A DNA stretch of 12,351 nt, taken from assembly GCA_038323475.1 (NCBI GenBank), contig JBBQHA010000097.1, positions 1 to 12,351 on the forward strand. The letters are read 5' to 3'. Made by a program: the position numbers and the translations under genes. The stretch's first letter is position 1. Each line of letters opens with the position of its first letter. The stretch comes from SZAS-103 sp038323475. Lineage in GTDB: Bacteria; Pseudomonadota; Gammaproteobacteria; Xanthomonadales; Xanthomonadaceae. The notes under the pieces were generated by a model. That model saw only the letters and a program-made list of their open reading frames with translations, made no database searches and was not told where the DNA came from. Shown in pieces: positions 1 to 6,415 of this stretch.

Positions 1-74
1 ATGTGGTTCTTGAACTGGTCCTGGAACACCATGATGGTGTCGTGGGCGAGCGAACCGCAGATCAGTGCCGACAT
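1..74 (-). CDS. PfkB-type carbohydrate/adenosine kinase, N-terminal fragment (runs off the left end)
   Basis: Reading leftward from an ATG at 74-72, 24 codons are open to the window edge and begin MSALICGSLAHDTI, followed by MVFQDQFKNH. I recognise this as the start of the PfkB/ribokinase-family kinases annotated as carbohydrate or adenosine kinase in Xanthomonas-like bacteria. The GSLAHDTI stretch is the first beta strand and turn of the ribokinase fold, where the substrate begins to bind. A purine-rich AGAGAGAG lies 5 bases before the ATG and would serve as the ribosome-binding site. The gene is divergent from mreB. The ATP site and catalytic Asp lie outside the window, so the substrate (adenosine, ribose or another sugar) cannot be decided. 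The fragment is short, but the residue pattern is specific. Confidence 0.72.
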   Translation of the reverse strand, partial: MSALICGSLAHDTIMVFQDQFKNH

Positions 75-270
75 TGGATCTCTCTCTTTAGGAATTCAGC
101 TGGACGGAAGCCGCGCCCGGGATGGCCGGATCCTGGCGACGAATCGCCGAAATCGCGCAAAACCGCCGCATCGGGCAACGCGGGGCGCAATGGTAGCCTC
201 CCGCGGCCGCTGGCGACACCAGCAGCAGCGCGGGCCGCGTGGCAGGGTCGCCGTCCTGCCGGTTTTTACC

Positions 271-299
271 TTGTCCGGACTGGGGTCGGTTGCTACGCT
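271..299 (+). promoter_or_regulatory. Candidate sigma-70 promoter for the mre cluster
   Basis: TTGTCC (271-276) and TACGCT (294-299) are separated by 17 bases, the optimal spacing, and lie 50 bases before the mreB ATG. The match to TTGACA is 4 of 6 and to TATAAT 3 of 6 (TANNNT form). It is the best candidate I see in the 274-base divergent region 75-348, which otherwise shows only GC-rich sequence. I see no clear promoter for the leftward kinase there. Inference from sequence only. Confidence 0.35.
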
Positions 300-348
300 A
301 GTGGACTTTCGTCCGCTCCACCCCATCCCCCTTTCACGGCTTGCCTGC

Positions 349-1398
349 ATGCTCCCCAAGTTCCTCCGTGGCATGTTCTCGACCGATCTGTCGATCGACC
401 TGGGAACGGCCAATACGCTGATTTACGTCCGCGGCCAGGGCATCGTGCTGAACGAACCTTCGGTCGTGGCGATCCGCCAGGATCGCACCCCGGGTTCGCA
501 GCGATCGGTCGCGGCGGTCGGCATCGAGGCCAAGCAGATGCTCGGCCGCACGCCCGGCCACATCACCACGATCCGGCCCCTGAAGGACGGCGTCATCGCC
601 GACTTCACGACCACCGAGGAAATGCTGAAGTACTTCATCCGCAAAGTGCACAAGTCGCGTTTCCTGCGGCCGAGCCCGCGCGTGCTGATCTGCGTGCCCT
701 GCGGCTCGACCCAGGTCGAGCGCCGCGCGATCAAGGAATCGGCCGAGGAGGCCGGCGCGCGCGAGGTGTTCCTGATCGAGGAGCCGATGGCCGCGGCGAT
801 CGGCGCCGGCATCCCGATCCACGAGGCGCGCGGCTCGATGGTCATCGACATCGGCGGCGGCACCTCCGAGGTCGCGGTGATCTCGCTCAACGGCATCGTG
901 TACGCGCAGTCGGTGCGCATCGGCGGCGACCGCTTCGACGAGGCGATCATCAGCTACGTGCGCCGCAGCCACGGCACCCTGATCGGCGAGTCCACCGCCG
1001 AGCGGATCAAGATCGAGATCGGCTGCGCGTTCCCGCAGGCGAACAACAAGACCATGGAAGTGTCCGGCCGCAACCTCGCCGAAGGCGTGCCGCGGATGAT
1101 CCAGCTCAACGCGAACGAAATCCTCGAGGCGCTGCACGAAACCCTGTCCGGGATCGTCGCGGCGGTGCGGCAGGCGCTGGAGCAGACCCCGCCGGAACTG
1201 TGCGCGGACGTCGCCGAACGCGGCATCGTGCTGACCGGTGGCGGCGCGCTGCTGCGCGACCTGGACAAGCTGATTTCGGCGGAAACCGGCCTGCACGTGT
1301 ACGTCGCCGACGATCCGTTGACCTGCGTCGCGCGCGGCGGCGGCCGGGCGCTGGAAATGATCGACATGCACGGCAACGACTTCTTCACCCCTGAGTAA
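349..1398 (+). CDS. mreB: Rod shape-determining protein MreB (bacterial actin)
   Basis: MreB is an ATP-binding actin homologue. It forms membrane-bound filaments on the inner face of the cytoplasmic membrane and guides lateral wall synthesis by the Rod complex. The 349-residue product matches E. coli MreB almost residue for residue. It has the phosphate-1 loop DLGTANTLIYV (from D17), the segment VERRAIKESAEEAGAREVF, the phosphate-2 loop DIGGGTSEVAV (from D167), the adenosine-site TGGGALLRDLD (around residue 296), and the C-terminal LTCVARGGGRALEMIDMHG. The N-terminal MLPKFLRGMFSTDLSIDLG supports the ATG at 349; a second in-frame ATG at 373 would remove the N-terminal membrane-binding helix. 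There is no good Shine-Dalgarno sequence. The frame stays open upstream to position 1, but that part overlaps the divergent kinase and has no MreB-like residues. Confidence 0.97.
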   Translation: MLPKFLRGMFSTDLSIDLGTANTLIYVRGQGIVLNEPSVVAIRQDRTPGSQRSVAAVGIEAKQMLGRTPGHITTIRPLKDGVIADFTTTEEMLKYFIRKVHKSRFLRPSPRVLICVPCGSTQVERRAIKESAEEAGAREVFLIEEPMAAAIGAGIPIHEARGSMVIDIGGGTSEVAVISLNGIVYAQSVRIGGDRFDEAIISYVRRSHGTLIGESTAERIKIEIGCAFPQANNKTMEVSGRNLAEGVPRMIQLNANEILEALHETLSGIVAAVRQALEQTPPELCADVAERGIVLTGGGALLRDLDKLISAETGLHVYVADDPLTCVARGGGRALEMIDMHGNDFFTPE

Positions 1399-1417
1399 GG
1401 CCGTGGATGGGGATGCA

Positions 1418-1524
1418 ACCCCTCTCCCATCGGGAGAGGGTGCCGAAGGCGGGTGAGGGGAGCATCGGAGCGCGCCGCTCCGGATTACCCCTCACACCAA
1501 ACCCCTCTCCCGGAGGGAAAGGGG
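1418..1524. repeat. Three-part REP/BIME-like palindromic repeat between mreB and mreC
   Basis: Three consecutive hairpins fill most of the 182-base mreB-mreC gap. Hairpin 1 pairs CCCTCTCCC (1420-1428) with GGGAGAGGG (1432-1440), 9 perfect base pairs with a 3-base loop. Hairpin 2 has an outer stem GTGAGGGG (1453-1460) with CCCCTCAC (1488-1495) and an inner stem CGGAGCG (1466-1472) with CGCTCCG (1476-1482). Hairpin 3 pairs CCCCTCTCCC (1502-1511) with GGGAAAGGGG (1515-1524) with one mismatch. A diverged copy lies at 12117-12236. The CTCTCCC/GGGAGAG plus CCCTCAC wording is typical of dispersed repeats in this bacterial group (from memory). Inside an operon such hairpins can stabilise the upstream transcript or lower downstream expression. 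Confidence 0.85.
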
Positions 1525-1580
1525 CGTTTCACAGTCCCTCGATTCCAGTCAGAGATCCAACCGAGGGAACTCCGAGCAGC

Positions 1581-2591
1581 GTGGCCTATTCCGGTTCCAG
1601 CACTCCGCGCTATGGCGACAGCCAGGGCGGCACGCTCAAGCTGCTGGCCTACCTGGCGCTCGGGGTCGCGCTGATGGTGTCCGACCATCGCGGCGGCGTG
1701 CTCGCGCGAGTGCGGCAGGGTGCTACGGTCGCGGTGGAACCGGTCTGGTGGCTCGCCTCGCTGCCGGCGCGCCTGGTCGGTTTCAGCCAGGCCGCATTCT
1801 CGAACCAGACCCGGCTCAACCGCGAGAACATCGACCTGCGCCAGCAGTTGCTGCTCGCGCAGGCGCGGATCGAGCGGCTGCAATCGCTCGCCCAGGAAAA
1901 CGAACGCCTGCGCGGACTGCTCGGCGGTACCCGCGGCTACCGGCTCGCGGTGCAGCTCGCAGGCATCCTCGACATCGACCTCGACCCGGTCCACCAGCGC
2001 ATCGTGCTCGATGTCGGCGCGAACCAGGGCGTGCACGTCGGCCAGGTCGTGATCGACGCGGGCGGCGTCCTCGGACAGGTGATCGCGGTCACCCCGACGC
2101 GCGCGACCGCGCTGCTGATCACCGATCCAGACCATGCGATCCCGGTGCAGGCGGTGCGCAGCGGCCTGCGCCTGATCGCCTACGGCACCGGCCACAGCGA
2201 CCGCCTGACCGTGCCGAACATCCCGCAGAGCGGCGACATCAAGGTTGGCGACGAACTGATCACCTCGGGGATCGGCGGACGCTTCCCGGCCGGCTTCCCG
2301 GTGGGGACGGTGGTCGCGGTGCAGCCCGATCCCAGCCATGCGTTCGTCGCCGCCGCGCTGACGCCGGCGGCGCGGCTCGATCGCAATGGCGGCGTGCTGC
2401 TGGTCTGGAACCTTCCCGACGAGGCTGCTCCGGTCGGGCCGCCGGCACCGGCCGACCTGCCGACGCGCCGCGCCGAGGCAGCGCTCGCGCAGCGCGCGCC
2501 GGCGCCAGCAGTGTCGCCGCAACCGGCGCCGGCAGCGCAACCGTTGTCGCGCCAGCCATCGCTGCATCCGCCTTCGGGGCAGCGCCGATGA
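1581..2591 (+). CDS. mreC: Rod shape-determining protein MreC
   Basis: MreC is a bitopic inner-membrane protein whose periplasmic part binds and activates PBP2 and links MreB filaments to the Rod synthase. From a GTG start the product has 336 residues, normal for the family. It has a short polar N-terminus, one membrane helix (LKLLAYLALGVALMV, about residues 19-33), a coiled coil rich in Leu, Arg and Gln (about 75-118, ending ENERLRGLLGG), a beta-rich domain with the family sequences HQRIVLDVGANQGV and GLRLIAYGTG, and a Pro/Ala/Gln-rich tail of about 55 residues. The GTG at 1581 is chosen because GAGGGA lies 12 bases upstream and the frame before it only translates the palindromic repeat. The stop overlaps the mreD start (ATGA). 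Confidence 0.93.
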   Translation: MAYSGSSTPRYGDSQGGTLKLLAYLALGVALMVSDHRGGVLARVRQGATVAVEPVWWLASLPARLVGFSQAAFSNQTRLNRENIDLRQQLLLAQARIERLQSLAQENERLRGLLGGTRGYRLAVQLAGILDIDLDPVHQRIVLDVGANQGVHVGQVVIDAGGVLGQVIAVTPTRATALLITDPDHAIPVQAVRSGLRLIAYGTGHSDRLTVPNIPQSGDIKVGDELITSGIGGRFPAGFPVGTVVAVQPDPSHAFVAAALTPAARLDRNGGVLLVWNLPDEAAPVGPPAPADLPTRRAEAALAQRAPAPAVSPQPAPAAQPLSRQPSLHPPSGQRR

Positions 2592-3079
2592 ACCGCACGC
2601 ATGCGGGTTTCTACTGGCTGCCGGTCAGCGTGCTGCTCGCGGTGCTGCTCGGGCTGGTGCCGCTGCCGGACATGCTCGCGCCGCTGCGTCCGTACTTCCT
2701 GGGACTGCTGCTGGTGTACTGGCTGCTGGAAACGCCTGATCGGGTCGGTATGGGCGCTGCGTTCGTGATGGGCCTGGTCGGCGATCTCGCGTTCGGGACC
2801 CTGATCGGCGAACAGGCGCTACGGTTGACCGTGCTCGCGTTCATCGTCCAGCGTTTCCGCGCGCGGCTGCGATTCTTCCCGCTGTGGCAGCAGAGCCTGG
2901 CGGTGTTCGCGTTGCTGGTGAACGACCGGGTGATCGCGGCCGCGGTGCGGATCGCGCTGGACGAGGGCGCGCCGCGCTGGTCGTTCTGGCTGTCGCCGTT
3001 GCTCGCGCTGCCGTTGTGGCCCTGGTTGGTGGTGATGTTCGACACCCTGCGGCTGCGCGCGCGCGAACGCCGTTCGTGA
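2588..3079 (+). CDS. mreD: Rod shape-determining protein MreD
   Basis: MreD is a small integral inner-membrane protein that works with MreC to regulate the RodA-PBP2 synthase. The product is 163 residues, the usual size, and strongly hydrophobic with about five predicted membrane segments. It starts MNRTHAGFYWLPVSVLLAVLL. It contains the family-typical PYFLGLLLVYWLLETP (about 37-52), followed by AFVMGLVGDLAFGTLIGEQAL (split here only by line order, about 58-78), and ends with basic residues RLRARERRS. The start codon overlaps the mreC stop as ATGA, which implies translational coupling. The assignment rests on the position directly after mreC, size, topology and these motifs; MreD proteins diverge quickly. 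Confidence 0.93.
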   Translation: MNRTHAGFYWLPVSVLLAVLLGLVPLPDMLAPLRPYFLGLLLVYWLLETPDRVGMGAAFVMGLVGDLAFGTLIGEQALRLTVLAFIVQRFRARLRFFPLWQQSLAVFALLVNDRVIAAAVRIALDEGAPRWSFWLSPLLALPLWPWLVVMFDTLRLRARERRS

Positions 3080-3107
3080 TGGCGGACGCAACGGGCACGG
3101 CAGCGCG

Positions 3108-5099
3108 ATGAAGCCAGCACGCAGCCGACTGCTGAAGAACCTGCCCGCCGAAGCCGCGTTGTTCCGCGCGCGCGCGCTGCAGGGCTTCGTCATGATCGCG
3201 GCCGCCTTGCTGCTGCTGGCCGGGTGGTATTTCCGCCTGCAGGTGGTCCAGCACGCCGAATACAGCAGCCGCGCCGAGGCGAACCGGATCAAGCTGCGGC
3301 CGATCGTGCCCGCGCGCGGACTGATCTTCGACCGCAATGGCAAGCTGCTCGCCGACAACGTGCAGGCCTGGCGGCTGGAAATCACCGCCGACGACGTGCC
3401 CGACCTCAAGGACACGCTCGCGCGGCTGGGGCAGATCTTTCCACTGTCGGACGACGACCTGGTCGCATTCGAGAAACTGCGCCACGCCACCCGCGGCTTC
3501 CGCGCGGTGCCGCTGAAGCTGGGCCTGAGCGAGGCCGAGGTCGCGCGCTTCGCGATCGACCGCCACCTGTATCCGGGCGTGGACGTGACGCCCTACCTGA
3601 CCCGCCGCTACCCATACGGCGACCTGTTCGCGCACGTGCTCGGCTATGTCGGCCGCGTCGATGCCGACGATGTCGCGCACATGGGCGACAGCCGCTACGC
3701 GGTCATGAGCCAGCTCGGCAAGTCCGGCCTCGAGCGCTACTACGAGGAGCGCCTGCGCGGCCAGATCGGCTACGAACAGGTCGAGACGAATGTCGAGGGC
3801 CGCCCGCTGCGCGTGCTCGGACGCATCCCCGCCAAGCCCGGCGCCGACCTGCGCCTGAGCATCGACGCCGACCTGCAGCGCACCCTCGTCGAGGCGTTCG
3901 GCAAGTACGACGGCGCGGCGGTGGTGGTCGATCCGCGCAACGGCGAGGTCCTCGCGATGGTCAGCTTGCCCGCATTCGACCCGAACCTGTTCATCAACGG
4001 CATTTCGCACGCCGACTACGACGGCTTGATCAACAACGTCTCGAAGCCGCTGTTCAACCGCGTGCTGGTCGGCGGCACCCTGCCGGGATCGACGATCAAG
4101 CCGTTCGTCGGGCTGGCCGGGCTGGAATCGGGCGTGCGCAAGGCCAGCGACCGCACCCTGTCCACCGGCGAGTTCCATATCCCCGGCCAGAAGCGCGGCT
4201 ATCGCGATGCCGAGGCCGGCGGCGCGGGCTGGGTCGACCTGCGGATGTCGATCGCGCACTCGGTCAATACCTACTACTACAAGCTCGCGATGGACATGGG
4301 CATCGACCGTTTCGACGATTACATGCGCCGCTACGGTTTCGGTGCGAAGACCGGGATCGATCTTTCCGGCGAAAGCATCGGCGTGGTGCCGTCGCCGGAA
4401 TGGAAGCGCAAGCGCTTCAAGCAGGACTGGTTCCTCGGCGAGACGATCATCGCCGGCATCGGCCAGGGTTACTGGGTGGTGACGCCGCTGCAACTCGCGC
4501 AGGGCACCGCCGCGCTGGCGGCCGACGGCGTGCGCCATCGGCTGCATCTCGTGCGCGAAACCCGCGACGGCTTCACCGCACCCTGGCTGGCGATGGCGCT
4601 GCCGGCGGGCGAGCCGATCTCGACCAATCGCGCCAATCTCGCCGCGGTCCGCGACGGCATGATCGCAGTCACCCAGATCGGCACCGCGAAAGCGATCGGC
4701 CTGCACGCGCAATACCTGATCGCGGGCAAGACCGGCACCGCGCAACGCGTCGGCCGCAAGGGCAACGTCAGCATGGATCCGCGTGCGCTGCCGGTGAACC
4801 TGCGCCACCAGTCGCTGTTCATCGCCTACGCGCCCGCGAATACGCCGACGATCGCGATCGCGGTCGTGGTCGAGCACGGCGGCTACGGTGCGACCGCGGC
4901 GGCGCCGATCGCGCGCACCGTGCTCGACGCGTGGCTGCTCAAGCGCTCGCCCGAGCAGGTCGCGGCGGACCTCGCGCACGCGCCGCCGGCCGACGTGCAG
5001 GACGTTCCGGACGACGAGACGCCGGCGCTCGCGCCGCTGCCGTCCGCGAATCCACCGGCCACGACCCCCGATTCCGCACGCCAAGGGCCATCGCCATGA
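3108..5099 (+). CDS. mrdA: Penicillin-binding protein 2 (elongation-specific transpeptidase)
   Basis: PBP2 cross-links peptidoglycan peptides in lateral wall growth and forms the Rod synthase with RodA. The 663-residue product has a membrane anchor at about 24-45 and a dimerisation/pedestal domain with the class B marker RGLIFDRNGKLLADN. The transpeptidase domain has all three active-site motifs: S328-T-I-K331 (catalytic Ser in PGSTIKPF), S385-V-N387 and K541-T-G. A Pro/Ala-rich tail of about 45 residues makes it slightly longer than E. coli PBP2 (633). SVN differs from the Ser-X-Asp that I recall in many PBP2 proteins, and several residues reported to bind zinc in Acinetobacter PBP2 appear replaced (see findings). 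It starts 28 bases after mreD with no strong ribosome-binding site, and its stop overlaps rodA (ATGA). Confidence 0.96.
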   Translation: MKPARSRLLKNLPAEAALFRARALQGFVMIAAALLLLAGWYFRLQVVQHAEYSSRAEANRIKLRPIVPARGLIFDRNGKLLADNVQAWRLEITADDVPDLKDTLARLGQIFPLSDDDLVAFEKLRHATRGFRAVPLKLGLSEAEVARFAIDRHLYPGVDVTPYLTRRYPYGDLFAHVLGYVGRVDADDVAHMGDSRYAVMSQLGKSGLERYYEERLRGQIGYEQVETNVEGRPLRVLGRIPAKPGADLRLSIDADLQRTLVEAFGKYDGAAVVVDPRNGEVLAMVSLPAFDPNLFINGISHADYDGLINNVSKPLFNRVLVGGTLPGSTIKPFVGLAGLESGVRKASDRTLSTGEFHIPGQKRGYRDAEAGGAGWVDLRMSIAHSVNTYYYKLAMDMGIDRFDDYMRRYGFGAKTGIDLSGESIGVVPSPEWKRKRFKQDWFLGETIIAGIGQGYWVVTPLQLAQGTAALAADGVRHRLHLVRETRDGFTAPWLAMALPAGEPISTNRANLAAVRDGMIAVTQIGTAKAIGLHAQYLIAGKTGTAQRVGRKGNVSMDPRALPVNLRHQSLFIAYAPANTPTIAIAVVVEHGGYGATAAAPIARTVLDAWLLKRSPEQVAADLAHAPPADVQDVPDDETPALAPLPSANPPATTPDSARQGPSP

Positions 5100-6205
5100 A
5101 CGCACCCACGCGCTGGTTGCGCGGCCTCGGCACGCGTTTCGCCGACACCATCGACATCCCGCTGCTGATCGCCCTGGTCGCGGTGATGACGATCAGCCTG
5201 GTGGTGCTGCACAGCGCCGGCGACAGCAGCATGGCGCTGGTGTACGCACAGGGCGCGCGTTACGCGGCCGGGCTCGGCGCGATGTTCGTGTTCGCACAGA
5301 TCGCGCCGTCGAAACTGCGGATCTGGACGCCGTGGCTGTTCATCGCGACGCTCGGCCTGCTGCTGCTGGTGCCGCTGATCGGGACCGGGCAGAGCGCGCG
5401 TTCGTGGCTGAACCTGGGCGTGTTCTATCTGCAACCGTCCGAACTGCTCAAGCTGACCGTGCCGATGATGGTCGCCTGGTACCTGCACCGCGAACCGCTG
5501 CCGCCGGGCTGGAAGACGCTCGCGGTGTGCGCGGCGATCATCGGCGTGCCGAGCGCGCTGATCGTGATCCAGCCCGCGTTCGGCACCGGCGTTCTGGTCG
5601 CGGCGAGCGGCGTGTTCGTGATCTTCCTCTCCGGCCTGGCGTGGTGGCGGATCGGCCTGTTCATCGGCACCGGCGCGGCGGCCGCGCCGCTGGTGTGGTT
5701 CTACGTGCTGCACGACTTCCAGCGCGCGCGCATCTTCAACTTCCTGGACCCGGAGCACGATCCGCAGGGCACCGGCTGGAACATCATCCAGTCGAAGATT
5801 GCGGTCGGTTCCGGCGGCCTGTTCGGCAAGGGCTGGGGCCACAGCACGCAGGCGCACCTGAACTTCCTGCCCGAGCACACCACCGATTTCATCTTCGCGG
5901 TGCTGTCCGAGGAGTTCGGCTGGGTCGGCGTCTGCACATTGCTCGCGCTGTACCTGTTCATCGTCGGGCGTTGCCTGTGGATCGCGGCGAACGCGCGCGA
6001 GACCTATGCGCGCCTGCTTGCCGGGGCGCTCGCGATGACCTTCTTCGTGTACGCGATGGTCAACGGCGGCATGGTTTCGGGACTGTTGCCCGTGGTCGGC
6101 GTGCCGATGCCGCTGCTGAGCTACGGCGGCACCTCGGCGGTGTCGTTGCTGGCCGGATTCGGCATCGTGATGTCCATCTATGCCCACAGGCGGTTCATGG
6201 GGTGA
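5096..6205 (+). CDS. rodA: RodA, SEDS-family peptidoglycan glycosyltransferase
   Basis: RodA polymerises lipid II into glycan strands in the inner membrane, paired with PBP2. The 369-residue product is about the size of E. coli RodA and collinear with it. Shared blocks include GAQRW-like SARSWLNLG, FYLQPSELLKLTVPMMVAWY, DPEHDPQGTGWNIIQSKIA, GSGGLFGKGW, LPEHTTDFIFAVLSEEFG, NGGMVSGLLPVVGVPMPLLSYGGTS and the final FGIVMSIYAHRRF. D264 in the TDFIF loop matches the essential Asp262 of E. coli RodA. The QPDLGT motif common to RodA/FtsW reads QPAFGT here (A161, F162). Start and mrdA stop overlap (ATGA), and AAGGG lies 9 bases before the ATG inside mrdA. Also called mrdB. Confidence 0.96.
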   Translation: MNAPTRWLRGLGTRFADTIDIPLLIALVAVMTISLVVLHSAGDSSMALVYAQGARYAAGLGAMFVFAQIAPSKLRIWTPWLFIATLGLLLLVPLIGTGQSARSWLNLGVFYLQPSELLKLTVPMMVAWYLHREPLPPGWKTLAVCAAIIGVPSALIVIQPAFGTGVLVAASGVFVIFLSGLAWWRIGLFIGTGAAAAPLVWFYVLHDFQRARIFNFLDPEHDPQGTGWNIIQSKIAVGSGGLFGKGWGHSTQAHLNFLPEHTTDFIFAVLSEEFGWVGVCTLLALYLFIVGRCLWIAANARETYARLLAGALAMTFFVYAMVNGGMVSGLLPVVGVPMPLLSYGGTSAVSLLAGFGIVMSIYAHRRFMG

Positions 6206-6208
6206 GGC

Positions 6209-6355
6209 GATGCGTTTGCGAGCCATTGGCTCGCACATCGCCGAACGCCAAGGCGCAAGTCCTGGCCGGGGAAGATGCGTTTGCGAGTGGAAGGCGCATG
6301 CGACTTCGGTGGCTCGCGCATTGCTGAACGCCAGCGCGCAAACCTTCGATGGGTA
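6209..6355. repeat. Two tandem imperfect direct repeats with hairpins between rodA and mltB
   Basis: GATGCGTTTGCGAG occurs at 6209-6222 and again at 6274-6287. Each copy is followed by a related block: GGCTCGC(A/G)CAT(C/T)GC(C/T)GAACGCCA, then GCGCAA and a run ending GGGGA or GGGTA. Copy 1 is about 65 bases (6209-6273); copy 2 is about 82 bases (6274-6355) because of an extra stretch of about 20 bases near 6288-6308. Copy 1 holds a perfect hairpin TGCGAGCC (6217-6224), loop ATT, GGCTCGCA (6228-6235), 12 bases after the rodA stop. In copy 2 the insertion splits this stem. No T-run follows, so a classical terminator is not supported. The 210-base gap 6206-6415 holds nothing else except the mltB promoter region. 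Confidence 0.75.
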
Positions 6356-6402
6356 GATGCGATGCAGGCATCAGGGACGCGTCGCGGGCGCGATGGCCGT
6401 GC

Positions 6403-6408
6403 TAGATT
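6403..6408 (+). promoter_or_regulatory. Candidate -10 element for mltB, near-leaderless
   Basis: TAGATT, preceded by GC and followed by only seven bases before the mltB ATG at 6416, fits a TANNNT -10 box (4 of 6 to TATAAT). Transcription from it would begin at or next to the start codon, giving an mRNA with almost no leader. This agrees with the absence of a Shine-Dalgarno sequence. No convincing -35 is seen 16-18 bases upstream, so confidence is limited. Confidence 0.3.
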
Positions 6409-6415
6409 CGCGCCC

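Noticed and set aside
1..348. In-frame N-terminal extension of mreB by 116 codons from an ATG at 1
   Set aside because: The region overlaps the divergent kinase start and promoter, and its residues resemble no MreB; the canonical N-terminus begins at 349.
1418..1524. CRISPR array or intrinsic terminator in the mreB-mreC gap
   Set aside because: There are no regularly spaced identical repeats with spacers, and no T-run follows the hairpins.
1407..1580. mreC starting at the ATG at 1407
   Set aside because: The extra 58 codons translate the palindromic repeat (SHRERVPKAGEG and similar, a typical sign of repeat DNA) and contain no MreC sequence.
3224..5095. Extension of the rodA frame far upstream through mrdA
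   Set aside because: The Arg/Pro-rich translation is an alternate-frame artefact of mrdA; RodA homology begins at 5096.
2841..5105. Leftward open frame of 754 codons opposite mreD and mrdA
   Set aside because: It is Arg/His/Asp/Ala-rich and lies opposite genes with clear family motifs. Long antisense frames are expected at this GC content.
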